DNA of 64,000 nucleotides, from NCBI RefSeq assembly GCF_037975245.1, contig NC_092580.1, positions 19,144,501 to 19,208,500 on the forward strand. The letters are read 5' to 3'. The translations under genes were made by a program, and so were the position numbers. Below are positions 38,580-50,965 of the stretch, one piece after another; positions within the stretch are counted from its first letter, which is position 1; every line of letters begins with the position of its first letter. Under the pieces are notes generated by a model, which was given only the letters and a program-made list of their open reading frames with translations, made no database searches and was not told where the DNA came from. The DNA comes from Apostichopus japonicus (lineage: Eukaryota; Echinodermata; Holothuroidea; Aspidochirotida; Stichopodidae).

Positions 38580-39634
38580 TGTCACGTACATGTCAGTCTC
38601 AAACTCGCGGCAAGAACCAAACCTATAGTAAACAGTTACGTTAACCTTTGACATATGATGATATACAGAAAACTACAAAATCCACATATATGAACATAAA
38701 GAAGTTATGAACGTAAGGAAGCATCAGACACTACACATGCAGGCAATGATTTGCGTTTCAGTACTTAAGGAAGTAAATGCAATTGTTGAAATGCCTTTCA
38801 TGAAATTTACCCTAGTACAGATATATAGCCTACCTGCAAAATATCTATCTGTAGTAACAATATCTTAGTTTTTGCATTTTATTATGAACATTTATAAAAT
38901 GGTTGACTCTGGTTGGTACATAATACTGAAACAATTCATTAAAAAATATCCTTTTTTTTCATTTGAACACTTTTAGCGGGTAAAAGATTTTCAGCAAGCA
39001 AGCAGGCCTTCTAATGTTTTTCCATCCATTCTATATTTTATCATTTTTTGGAGATAAAGTCTATCTTGCTTTTTCAGACTATGACGTACAAATATATTTA
39101 AGAAGACTGAATTCATCAACAGCAAGAAAGTCAGTGCGTAACTCATTGTATAAAAAACTTTACTTTGGTTTCCGCGTACAACTGTGTTTTGTTGAATAAG
39201 AGGGAAAATGAAAGGGGGGGGGGGGGCGTGGAGGGTGGCATGAGGGTTGACTTTTATCAAATTCTTGATTCGATTTAATACGAAAATAGCAATGGAAATT
39301 ATCAGGATGAACCAAATAAAATTTTCATTTCAAATAATTACTTTGGTCAATATTTCCCATGCCCTCCTTCTTTCTTACTCATAATGTTCAGCTTTTGTCA
39401 ATAGCACTTTCATTGATCTTTCGAAAGCTTTTGACAGCAATAGCCAATTAAAAATGTTGTTTGTGTCGTGCCACAGGGGGTCAATATTTTGGTCATCTTC
39501 AATTTATTATTATTTGTGTTGTCAACCTTCGCCGTTCAAGTGATGAGATCTCACTGATTCCTTACGCCTCACGACACGAACATGTTGTGTCCTGGGACTC
39601 AGAGCCTTTGTGGCAACAAAAAATTAAACATGTC

Positions 39635-40083
<449 letters not shown>

Positions 40084-40292
40084 AATATTAGTCTTTTTGC
40101 ATGTAACCAAATCTTGGAGTGATGACGTATTTAGGCAGTGGTTTAAGACTACAAATACACGATATCGAAGTAAGGGTATGCAAGAGACATAACGAAAGTC
40201 ATTAAAAGAAATATTTCAATCTTACTTAAATGACTCCTTTTTATTATTCTGGCCTTAGTTTACTTGGATCTTGGATTGGTAAAGACATCACA

Positions 40293-43200
40293 ATGTATGC
40301 TTCACCGGTGATAATTTGTGTACTGTTTACGGTTACCGTGGTATTTTCGATTCCGGTAACTGAAAGGACCAACGAGGATGACAACATGATCAGGAGGGTA
40401 AGTTGTAATATTTGACAGTTTTCAACGTATAGCTGACTCTATGTTTGTCTTATGGCTGACTTTATGTCTGTCGTATACCTGACTCTATGTTTGTCTTATA
40501 GCTGACGCTATGTTGGCCTTTTAGTTGAATCTATGTTTGTCTTATAGCTGACGCTATGTTTGTCTTATAGCTGACTCTATGTTTGTCTTATAGCTGACGC
40601 TATGTTTGTCTTATAGCTGACTCTATGTTTGTCTTATAGCTGACTCTATGTTTGTCTTATAGCTGACTCTATGTTTGTCTTATAGCTGACGCTATGTTTG
40701 CCTTTTAGCTGACTCTATGTTTGTCTTATAGCTGACGCTATGTTTGTCTTATAGCTGACTCTATGTTTGTCTTATAGCTGACGCTATGCTTGTCTTATAG
40801 CTGACTCTATGTTTGTCTTATAGCTGACGCTATGTTGGCCTTTTAGATGACTCTATGTTTGTCTTATAGCTGACTCTATGTTTGTCTTATAGCTGACGCT
40901 ATGTTTGTCTTATAGCTGACTCTTTGTTTGTCTTATAGCTGACGCTATGTTGGCCTTTTAGCTGACTCTATGTTTGTCTTATAGCTGACGCTATGTTTGT
41001 CTTATAGCTGACTCTATGTTTGTCTTATAGCTGACGCTATGCTTGTCTTATAGCTGACTCTATGTTTGACTTAAAGCTGACTCTATGTTTGTATAAGGCA
41101 CTGAAAAGAGGCAAAATTTTCTAATCATTCTGGGCGATACCGCGGTAACGATATGTATGTATGTATGTATTTTAGATCCTCCTGCAAGCGGGAACTCGCG
41201 AAGAAGCCTCATTGGCTTATCAAAGCTGCAAGCTGACCGAAGTCAGTCTCTTACATTCATATTTAACGTCCATGATCATGAATTGTCAATTGTCAACAAC
41301 TCTGTAGGCCTAACTGGACGATATACATTAATCTTGGAGTGACTCGAACCGGGGACCTTATGATTGGAAGGCACCGGCGTTAACCACTGAGCTGACACTC
41401 CACTTTTGAAATATTGAAATATATTGAAATTTATTTGAAATTGAAGATTTTGAAATTTACAAGCTAAATATGACTCATTGAGATTTTTAAGGCCGGTAGG
41501 AGCAAAATAAAAAGCATTGCTTGGGGCACAGGGCTTTGCCTAGATTGAGGAATATGAAGGGTAAAGACGACCATAAGTGCAAGATAAGAAAAATGATATT
41601 ATTATTAATAATAATATTTCCACAAAAAAAGAGATTTTTTTATGAAATTATAAGTATTGAGAAACTTGAACAGCTAAAAAAAAAAAAAAAAAAAAAAATC
41701 CAAAGATTACGATTGCCTAAATAAAGCTATGGAAGAGCATTTGTTTCTGGTATGAATATTGTGACAGAATAAGCTATTTAAATTTATTTTGTTTTAAGTA
41801 TGTCTGTTTATTGATTGATTGACTTTTTGATTGATTGATTTTTTGAAACAAAATTTGACTTATAAAGTACAACTTTGAATTCCCTTATTATTTGATATCT
41901 TAGTAAATTCACAGACAAAGTAGCCCCAAAGTTCGAATATTTAAGTAAAGAAAAAAACTTGTAGTCCTTGTATCATATATAGACATCTTAAAACTCGAAT
42001 TATCTTTGTCAGAATGAAAAGAAAGTAATATACGCCATCCTGGCACAAGTGACCAAGTATAATTAAGAGGAACATTGGTTGCATGGTAAAGTGTTCGATT
42101 AAAACCTGATGTGGATATGTAAGCAAAATCACGTGAGTGGAGTAGGGTTTATGTCTCTTAACGAGATGGATACACTCTCCCCCGCTCCTCACACTTTTTT
42201 GCATTTCCAGGTGGCCTCAGATGCAATTTGGTGCTCCAAATGAGATTTTTTTTTCTCATTTAGAAATGAAAAAAGGGTTTTCTGACTTGCAAAGCGGGGG
42301 GCGGAATGATACTTCCGCCCCCATATTTTTCACTAGGGGGCTGGCGCCCTCAGCCCCCCGGTTCATACGCCCTTGTGCATGGTGGTTGGGGGTGGTTGAG
42401 AAGGCTTAAATAGAAAAATCAGTATCAGATCAAAGGAGTGGTGTGATGTTGGAATGCTGAGAACATTATGATATAGTTTATGTGCCTGGTGATGAAAAAC
42501 AGAAAGTATAAAACCGAAGATTAAACGGCACGAACACACTTTCGGTGGAAAACCATCAGTACCGGTAATTGTCAGTAAATCGTTTGCAATTAAATTCATC
42601 GAAAATGCTAAAGGTTTGTTATTGTCACCGTAAGTACAGTCTTTGAAGCTCAGATATATATCCGAAGGAGCTATATACTGAAAGATGTATAGATTAGTGG
42701 TGTTAACATATTTACAATAAACTATTTGCCAATTTTTTCGAATACTTAATTTGTATCATTTCAGGAGGATTCCGTTAGTGATTATTCTAGTTTTTCCTTT
42801 GACTACAGCTTCCTTGTTAAAAGTGAAACTTTCGAAAACATGAGGGGAAAGATTTTGTTCGTTCAGGAGAGGGGTCTCAGAGAATTTTTCTTTGGTTGAA
42901 AAATTGAGCGTACTCAGATGCAACTTTTAAAACAATGTTGAAGAATTTGGTTGAGTTTGTCATGTCATCATGGCAGACAATTCCAAAAACTTATTCTTTT
43001 TTACAATAAACTATGTGCCAATTTATCTTGATAAATTTCCGAATGTTTTATTTGTATCATTTCAGGAGGATCCCGTTATTGATTTTGACGGTTATAGCTG
43101 CGTCTGCGGCTTCACTCGTGAACCAAAACCACCACGGGTCAGTAGAACCGTTTGCAATTAAATTTGCATTGAAATATTATCTCTTCAAGACATTCTAACT

Positions 43201-46200
43201 ACAGGGAACATTGACATCACAGCAAACATGCCAAATTTTTCACATTTCATGGACAATGAACAATAAAATTTTAGTCGGGGAAAGCGAAGCTTTCGAAAAC
43301 ATGGGGGGAAGATGTTATGTCGTTCAGGGAAGGGGTCTCTTAACATTTTGTTTGTAAACTTGAGCGTGCTCAGATGCAACTTTTAAAACAATGTTGAAGA
43401 ATTTGGTTGAGGTTGTCATGTCATCATGGCAGACAATTCCAAAAACTTATTCTTTTTTACAATAAACTATGTGCCAATTTATCTTGATAAAATTCCGAAT
43501 ATTTTATTTGTATCATTTCAGGAGGATTCCGTTGATTATTCAAGTTATAACTGCGTCTGCGGCTACACTGAAGAACCAAAACAACGGGTCAGTAGAACCG
43601 TTTGCAATTAAATTTGCATTGAAATATTATCTCTTTTTTTGGCATCTTCAAGACATTCTAACTACAGAGAATATTGACATCAAAGCAAGCATGCCAAATT
43701 TATCACATTTCATGGACAATGAACAATAAAATTTTAGTCGGGGAAAGTGAAGCTTTCGAAAACATGGGGGAAAGATGTTATGTCATTCAGAGAAGGGGGT
43801 CTCTTAACATTTTGTTTGTAAACTTGAGCGTGCTCAGATGCAACTTTTGAAAACAATGTTAAAGAATTTGGTTGAGGTTGTCATGTTATCATGGTAGATA
43901 AATTCCAACAGCTTATTTTTTTTTACAATAAACTATGTGCCAAGTTATCTTAATTTATTTTCGAATATTTTATCTGTATCATTTCAGGAGGCTCCCGTTA
44001 GTGATTATGCTAGTAATTTCTTCGACTACAGCTTCCTTCGTAAACCAAAACCAATGGTCAGTACAACCGTTTGCAATTAAAGTTGCATTGAAATATTATC
44101 TCTTTTTTTTGGCATCTTCAAGACATTCTAACTACAGAGAACATTGACATCAAAGCAAGCATGCCATATTATCACATGTCAAGGACAGTGAACAATCAAA
44201 TTCTAAACGAAAAGTGAAGCTTTCGAAAACATGAGGGGGGGGATGTTATGTCGTTCAGGGAAGGGGTCTCAGAGAATGTTTTTGTCAAATTGAGCGTACT
44301 CAGATGCACCTTTAAAACAATGTTGAAGAATTTGGTTGAGGTTGTCATGTTATCATGGTAGATAAACTCAAAAAGCTTTTCTCTGTTTTTTACAATAAAC
44401 TATGTGCCAATTTATCTTGATTTATTTTCGAATATTTTATCTGTATCATTTCAGGAGGATTCCGTTAGTGATTATGCTAGTAATTTCTTCGACTACAGCT
44501 TCCTTCGTAAACCAAAACCAATGGTCAGTACAACCGTTTGCAATTAAATTTGCATTGAAATATTATCTTCTTTTTTTTTTGGCATCTCCAAGACATTCTA
44601 ACTACATAGAAATTGACATCAAAGCAAGCATGCCAAATTTATCACATGTCAAGGACAGTGAACAATCAAATTCTACACGAAACGTGAAGCTTTCGAAAAC
44701 ATGAGGGGATGATGTTATGTCGTTCAGGGAAGGGGTCTCAGAGAATGTTTTTGTCAAATTGAGCGTACTCAGATGCACCTTTAAAACAATGTTGAAGAAT
44801 TTGGTTGAGGTTGTCATGTTATCATGGTAGATAAACTCAAAAAGCTTTTCTCTATTTTTTACAATAAACTATGTGCCAATTTATCTTGATTTATTTTCGA
44901 ATATTTTATCTGTATCATTTCAGGAGGATTCCGTTAGTGATTATGCTAGTAATTTCTTCGACTACAGCTTCCTTCTTAAACCAAAACCAATGGTCAGTAC
45001 AACCGTTTGCAATTAAATTTGCATTGAAATATTACCCTTTTTTGTTGTTGGCATCTTCAAGACATTCTAACTACAGAGAACATTGACATCAAAGCAAACA
45101 TGCCAAATTTATCACATTTCATGGACAATGAACAATGAACAATAAAATTCTAAACGAAAAGTGAAGCTTTCGAAAACATGAGGGGATGATGTTATGTCGT
45201 TCAGGGAAGGGGTCTCAGAGAATGTTTTTGTAAACTTGAGCGTACTCAGATGCACCTTTAAAACAATGTTGAAGAATTTGGTTGAGGTTGTCATGTCATT
45301 ATGGCAGATAAATTGAGCTTATTCTCTTTTACAATAAAATATGTGCCAAGTTATCTTAATTTATTTTCGAATATTTTATCTGTATCATTTCAGGAGGATT
45401 CCGTTAGTGATTATGCTAGTAATTTCTTCGACTACAGCTTCCTTCGTAAACCAAAACCAATGGTCAGTACAACCGTTTGCAATTAAAGTTGCATTGAAAT
45501 ATTATCTCTTTTTTTGGCATCTTCAAGACATTCTAACTACAGAGAATATTGACATCAAAGCAAGCATGCCAAATTTATCACATTTCATGGACAATGAACA
45601 ATAAAATTCTAAACGAAAAGTGAAGCTTTCGAAACGTGAGGGGGGAGATGTTATGTCGTTCAGGGAAGGGGTCTCAGAGATTTTTTTATGTAAACTTGAG
45701 CTTGCTCAGATGCACCTTTAAAACAATGTTGAAGAATTTGGTTGAGGTTGTCATGTCATTATGGCAGATAAATTGAGCTTATTCTCTTTTACAATAAACT
45801 ATGTGCCAAGTTATCTTAATTTATTTTCGAATATTTTATCTGTATCATTTCAGGAGGATTCCGTTAGTGATAACGGTAGTAATTACTTCGACTACAGCTT
45901 CCTTCGTAAACCAAAACCAATGGTCAGTAGAACCGTTTGCAATTAAAGTTGCATTGAAATATTATCTCTTTTTTGGCATCTTCAAGACATTCTAACTACA
46001 GAGAATATTGACATCAAAGCAAGCATGCCAAATTTATCACATTTCATGGACAATGAACAATAAAATTCTAAACGAAAAGTGAAGCTTTCGAAACGTGAGG
46101 GGGGAGATGTTATGTCGTTCAGGGAAGGGGTCTCAGAGATTTTTTTATGTAAACTTGAGCTTGCTCAGATGCACCTTTAAAACAATGTTGAAGAATTTGG

Positions 46201-47677
46201 TTGAGGTTGTCATGTCATTATGGCAGATAAATTGAGCTTATTCTCTTTTACAATAAACTATGTGCCAAGTTATCTTAATTTATTTTCGAATATTTTATCT
46301 GTATCATTTCAGGAGGATTCCGTTAGTGATAACGGTAGTAATTACTTCGACTACAGCTTCCTTCGTAAACCAAAACCAATGGTCAGTAGAACCGTTTGCA
46401 ATTAAAGTTGCATTGAAATATTATCTCTTTTTTGGCATCTTCAAGACATTCTAACTACAGAGAATATTGACATCAAAGCAAGCATGCCAAATTTATCACA
46501 TTTCATGGACAATGAACAATAAAATTCTAAACGAAAAGTGAAGCTTTCGAAACGTTAGGGGGGAGATGTTATGTCGTTCAGGGAAGGGGTCTCAGAGATT
46601 TTTTTATGTAAACTTGAGCTTGCTCAGATGCACCTTTAAAACAATGTTGAAGAATTTGGTTGAGGTTGTCATGTCATTATGGCAGATAAATTGAGCTTAT
46701 TCTTTTTTACAATAAACTATGTGCCAAGTTATCTTAATTTATTTTCGAATATTTTATTTGTATCATTTCAGGAGGATTCCGTTAGTGTTTACGCTAGTAA
46801 TTTCTTCGACTACAGCTTCCTTCGTAAACCAAAACCAAAGGTCAGTACAACCGTTTGCAATTAAATTTGCATTGAAATATTATCTTTTGAACTTGTGAAA
46901 CAATATTCTAGAATGTGGTTGACGTTGTGATGTCATCATGGCAGATCAACTCCAAACGCTTTTGTGTTTTAATAATCTTTTCTCTAATTTTGATAAGTAA
47001 TGGTTTACATATAATGAAAAAAAAATACTATGTTTTTAACTCAAGTCACCTCCGGGATGGGGACGGGAGGTGGAGAGGAGAGGGAATTGGAGGGGAAGGG
47101 AGGTGGAGAGGAGTGGGACGGGGAGATGGCAGACAAAATTTAGTTTTTCTCTCGGTAAGGGGGTTAAATGCTATCATTTCCATTATTGCAACTACATTTA
47201 CAAGGGTTCACGACTTTGCGTGTGTTTACAATTGATATCGTCCCTGCAAACTCTGCGTGGGGGTGGGGGCTGGGATTTTGGAGGGGGTACTTTTCACCTG
47301 CACCTGCACATGTGAACAGAATGAATGGCATCTTTATTGAGAAAAGTTTACATCGACGAACATCTGTACGGCAATTAGTAGCTGTAATAAAATATTATTG
47401 ACCACTATAGTGAAAGATCACTGTAATGTTTACTAGATTCATGTTATCTTGTTTACTTCATCTCATATTTTTATACTAATTTTATTGAAGTAAATATATT
47501 GCAAACAAATAAAGTTTAGGAAATCGTTTATTTTGATTTTCTCAATTTAAATCCAATGAAGTTTCTACATCTACCTTTTTGATACTTTCTCGTTTAATAT
47601 TTTTGTTTCTTCTTCCTCTTCTTCAGATTGGTACAAATATTGGAATTTGGAAGAAACTGTCAAAACAAAAAAATTGA
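40293..47677 (+). CDS. Secreted multi-repeat precursor built from tandemly duplicated mini-exons
   Basis: Exon 1 (40293-40397) encodes a signal peptide (VIICVLFTVTVVFS), then IPVTERTNEDDNMIRR and donor GTAAGT. The upstream in-frame ATG at 40230 would put a long leader before the hydrophobic core. Nine phase-0 mini-exons follow, each after 'tatcatttcag' and before GTCAGT: 43066-43137, 43522-43587, 43988-44056, 44455-44523, 44924-44992, 45394-45462, 45854-45922, 46313-46381, 46772-46840. A strong acceptor (ttcttcctcttcttcag) introduces the last exon, 47627-47677 (NIGIWKKLSKQKN, stop). Total about 258 aa. Seven repeats read EDSVSDYASN then FFDYSFLRKPKPM with small changes; the first two differ and carry CVCG. 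RR, R or RK at or near the junctions could be processing sites. No family recognised. A peptide precursor or secreted structural protein is an inference. Splicing is inferred from sequence only. Confidence 0.72.
40428..41092. repeat. 23-bp minisatellite in intron 1 of the mini-exon gene
   Basis: About 29 copies of 'gctgactctatgtttgtctt' plus 'ata', many alternating act and acg in the fifth to seventh bases, giving a partial 46-bp higher-order period. A few 'ggcctttta' variants. Confidence 0.95.
41151..41402 (-). mobile_element. tRNA-derived SINE with (TACA)n tail
   Basis: Read on the minus strand from 41402: a tRNA-like head with an A box (CAGCTCAGTGG) and B box (GGTTCGAGTCA), anticodon-loop region CTTCCAA as in a Gly-type tRNA. 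A body follows with 'gaggcttcttcgcgagttcc' and 'cgcttgcaggaggatc', then a short repeat tail seen as (atgt)n on the plus strand. It lies in intron 1 of the mini-exon gene, antisense to it. Confidence 0.75.
42201..42375. mobile_element. 5'-truncated copy of the G-rich hAT-like MITE
   Basis: Matches the right half of 25759-26129, from 'gcatttccaggtggcctcag' to 'cgcccttg'. Confidence 0.8.
42700..46890 (+). repeat. Tandem array of ~460-bp units, each with one exon
   Basis: Exon starts are spaced 301, 456, 466, 467, 469, 470, 460, 459 and 459 bp. Each unit has an AATAAA about 60 bp before the acceptor, the exon, then an intron with 'gaagctttcgaaaacatgag' and 'gaatttggttgaggttgtca'. The units starting at 45854 and 46313 are almost identical over 459 bp, the most recent duplication or gene conversion. 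Confidence 0.95.
42765..42899 (+). other. First, deletion-bearing mini-exon unit (possible alternative last exon)
   Basis: It has the normal acceptor and begins EDSVSDYSSF, but a deletion joins the exon directly to downstream intron sequence and removes the GTCAGT donor. The open frame continues for 44 codons to a TGA at 42897. Skipping gives the main model; use would give a short secreted product, with an AATAAA near 43004 in the next unit. Confidence 0.55.
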
Positions 47678-48973
47678 CAATATTAGGAACTCTGACATCC
47701 TAATGTCGAACCATCGACGGATTTTTTTGGGGGGTGTTGTTGTAATCTTTCATTTTATTGAAGTCCTCAAGGACCATTTATATAGCTTGGTGAAGGGAAC
47801 AGGCGATGACGTGAAGTGAGCGGGAGGGGGGGGGGAAGTAAGTGGGAGGGAGGGCGGGAGGATTCGGGAATGGGGGAGGGAGGTATATGAGATGAGCTGA
47901 GTTGGTTGGGCTTAGTAAGATGGGGTGCACTGGATTTAGTAAGATATGGTAGGTTAATTTTTGCAGGAGCTAGGGCAGAAGAAATTGCTTTTGATGACTA
48001 ATACTGATGACTGTATAAGACATGCAGTTTACATGCACTCACGTTTGATCTGTATTCTGAATCACCAAACCTCTGTGATGTTTATAACCTTGCCTTCTAG
48101 AAAGTGCCATTGTATGTACCAGGCTCCAGCTAACATATAACAACTGGATAGCTAAGAACAGCTAGAACTAAATCCGAACCTCTTCATTTACTGAAGCCTT
48201 GACACAAATAATCCGAGCTGCTCTCGAATGTGATAAGAGGTCTGTGAACCATTATAAGAACTGGGCAAATATAGGAGGATCAATGATTTCATAAAGGAGG
48301 GGTGTGGCCATGGGGTGTTTGAAGACATAATATATTCAGACATATATGATAAATTAGGACTAAGCGCAAGGTTGTACCAATCAGTACACTTTAATATTTG
48401 AGGTAAGTTGAAGCGGGGAGGTTGGGGGCGGGGGGGGGGGGTGGAATGGACTGACGAAGCCAAAGCGGGAATTCCACTTCCCCTTTGAGCACGCAACTGC
48501 ATCCAATCCCACGTTTAAAAACACAGGGAGCACCAGCCGTGTCTTAAATATATTCAACATTCACATTTAGTTTATAAGCTTGGAGTTCAACAGCCCGTAA
48601 CCACAAATTGCCTTCTTTAATTTTATCCAAACCTTTCCGGCACTAAAACCCAGAAAGTTGCGTGGGGCACTTCTGATGGTTTGGGCACTGACAGTGATCA
48701 GCAAACATCTGTCTTTCTGTCTATTGATCGATATGTCGCTCCATCAATCTAGCAATTGTAATGCCTTCTTATGATAGGTTTTATAATTCGAATCTTTAAC
48801 ATGTCCCTTTTAGTTTTAACGTTAACTGTCTTCAACACTTATCATAATATATGCTAAATACCGTGTTCTGCAATCTAAAAAGTACCGGTACATAGTCAAC
48901 ACTGCATGAGCATGCGTCAATATCTTTTAGTTTCATAAAAATCAAGCAAAGTTACGACATTTGACATGACATG
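47678..48973. other. Non-coding stretch after the mini-exon gene
   Basis: Purine-rich 'gggaggggg' tracts at 47820-47890 and a G-run near 48430. No gene supported. Confidence 0.5.
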
Positions 48974-49264
48974 CAGTGGCGTAGGAAGGTACTTTTGAGT
49001 GGGGGGGGGGGCTGAAGACTGATGGCCGGCCTGGGGGAGGGGTCTAAGGGGAGGGGGTGTCATTTGCATTTCCAGGTAGCCTCAGATGCAATTTGGTGCA
49101 ATATAGCACACTTCAACACCCACTCCATTTTGTAAACTTAATTTTGTATTTTCACCAGGCCTTAGATGCAATTTGGTGTTCCAAATGAGATTTTTTTCTC
49201 ATTTGGAAATGAAAAAGGGGTTTTCTGACTTGGCGCCCCCAGCCCCCCGGTTCCTACGCCCTTG
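48974..49264. mobile_element. Copy of the G-rich hAT-like MITE with internal deletion
   Basis: Begins 'cagtggcgtaggaaggtac' and ends 'cctacgcccttg', as at 25759-26129. The flanking 8 bases do not match well, so the target duplication has decayed. Confidence 0.8.
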
Positions 49265-50965
49265 ATGAATGAATGGGATCATGCGGAAGTAGAGGGGAGT
49301 ACAAACGTGTACAAAATGTGTATTCTGAAGCATATTTGGACTATTAATTGCGTCCATTGCAAGGTCTTAACGCAAAGTTGTGCTAAGAAATACTCTGGTA
49401 TTTTCGGGTGAGGTTGAAAAGTAGTGTACACCCCCGAACGAGTGGTCTAACTCTTCAACCGACTGAAGTAAACATCCCCGACTGCACCAATTTCCCCCGA
49501 GTGAACGACGGATGTGTTAGCCATGCCCCCTCTAACCCGATCAGTGTATTTATGTACGTTTGTCGTAGGGTCCACATGGCAGGCCATAACGACAATCTAT
49601 ATACTACAGTACGTGCGTTGAGGCGTTGTTCCAGGGAGCAGCATCTTAGATGTCAAATACATACACGTATACCCTCTTTATTGTTAAAAGGGTGCATATT
49701 TTAACAAGTTTGAAGAAACTACAAAAATCATAGCAAAAGTTCCACTACTTTTAACGCCGTCGCTTCTTTATTAAAGAGACGAGACACGGAAGGAAATGGT
49801 GCACCTCTACGGCATTACCCCTCCTCCACCCCCCTCCCCCAACACTCCCGGTCTCCCACACTTGTTCTTATTAAATGTATTGCTTATTTACCATTGTATA
49901 CCAGGCGTACGACACATTATTGTAATACATCTACATGAAAGCTCCTCTTTCCCCCCATCCTCTGTTTTTATTGTTGTTGACGCCACTGTTCATACATAAG
50001 TAAACATGGTATCTTTTGTTGGTCAGTCTTCAGTTTCATGACCCAGTTAAAGAAATCATCCCGTCTTGACGTCGTTACCTGATAATGAGTGGCACTTCAA
50101 CAAATACAATAGACGATAACGGGACCTATTCTTTCTCATTTCTTTTCATATATTTAAGGAGTCATCGATTTCTTTTCGCATCCATTTTCTCTTTCTATAA
50201 AGACCCCCAAGAGACTCCCTGTGAATTTAAAATACCATGAGTTATCAAAAAAGGCCTTCAATTGATCGATACTATCATCCCCCTAAGAACCAAAATAATG
50301 ATCGGATATCAATGCTTCTTCTTTGGAATAACTTCATGGGCCACCTTTGTGTCTGGTGTACCTTTAATGGGATGGAGAGGCTGGTTGTTTGAGGGGGGCG
50401 CCTATATATATATATATATATATATGGTATTGATTCGCCCACATCTGTCGCTAGGCAAAACACGGTTCATATGTCGCTGAGAAAGACATGCCCAGATATA
50501 TGACCAGTATATGATTCTGTTGCTTAAGTTTTGACGAACCGCAAGAAAAGGCTAACTAGAAATACAAACCACGTGATTGAATATTTTGTTCTTGTTTTGT
50601 AGTCCATACTGTGCCAGTGTTTTAAAAACCAATGACGCAAATATTTGGTGGATCTTAGACACAATCCGTTAGACTGAAGTTTTTTTTTTTCTTCCGCGGA
50701 TACGTTGGAGCATGTTTACTTTTGCCTCTCGAGTTTGCCATGGAATTTGGTCGGTAAAATTAAACCAATAGTATAAAGTTTTACAACATGTTAGTATGAC
50801 CCAAATTATAAAGTAGATGATGGAGTGAATGAACCGTGAGTTAAATATTATGTGATTTTTAAAGAATCAACTAACTAGAAATTTTAAAAATCTAGACTTT
50901 ATGATTCGTCGGGATAACTTGGAAATGTTTAAAGACTTTACTTGTGAGGATCAATTAATTCGAAA
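49265..50965. other. Non-coding stretch
   Basis: Contains a short (TA)n at 50403-50425. No exon supported. Confidence 0.5.

Noticed and set aside
40428-41092. CRISPR-like regular array
   Set aside because: Repeat units are contiguous with no unique spacers, in a eukaryotic intron; a minisatellite.
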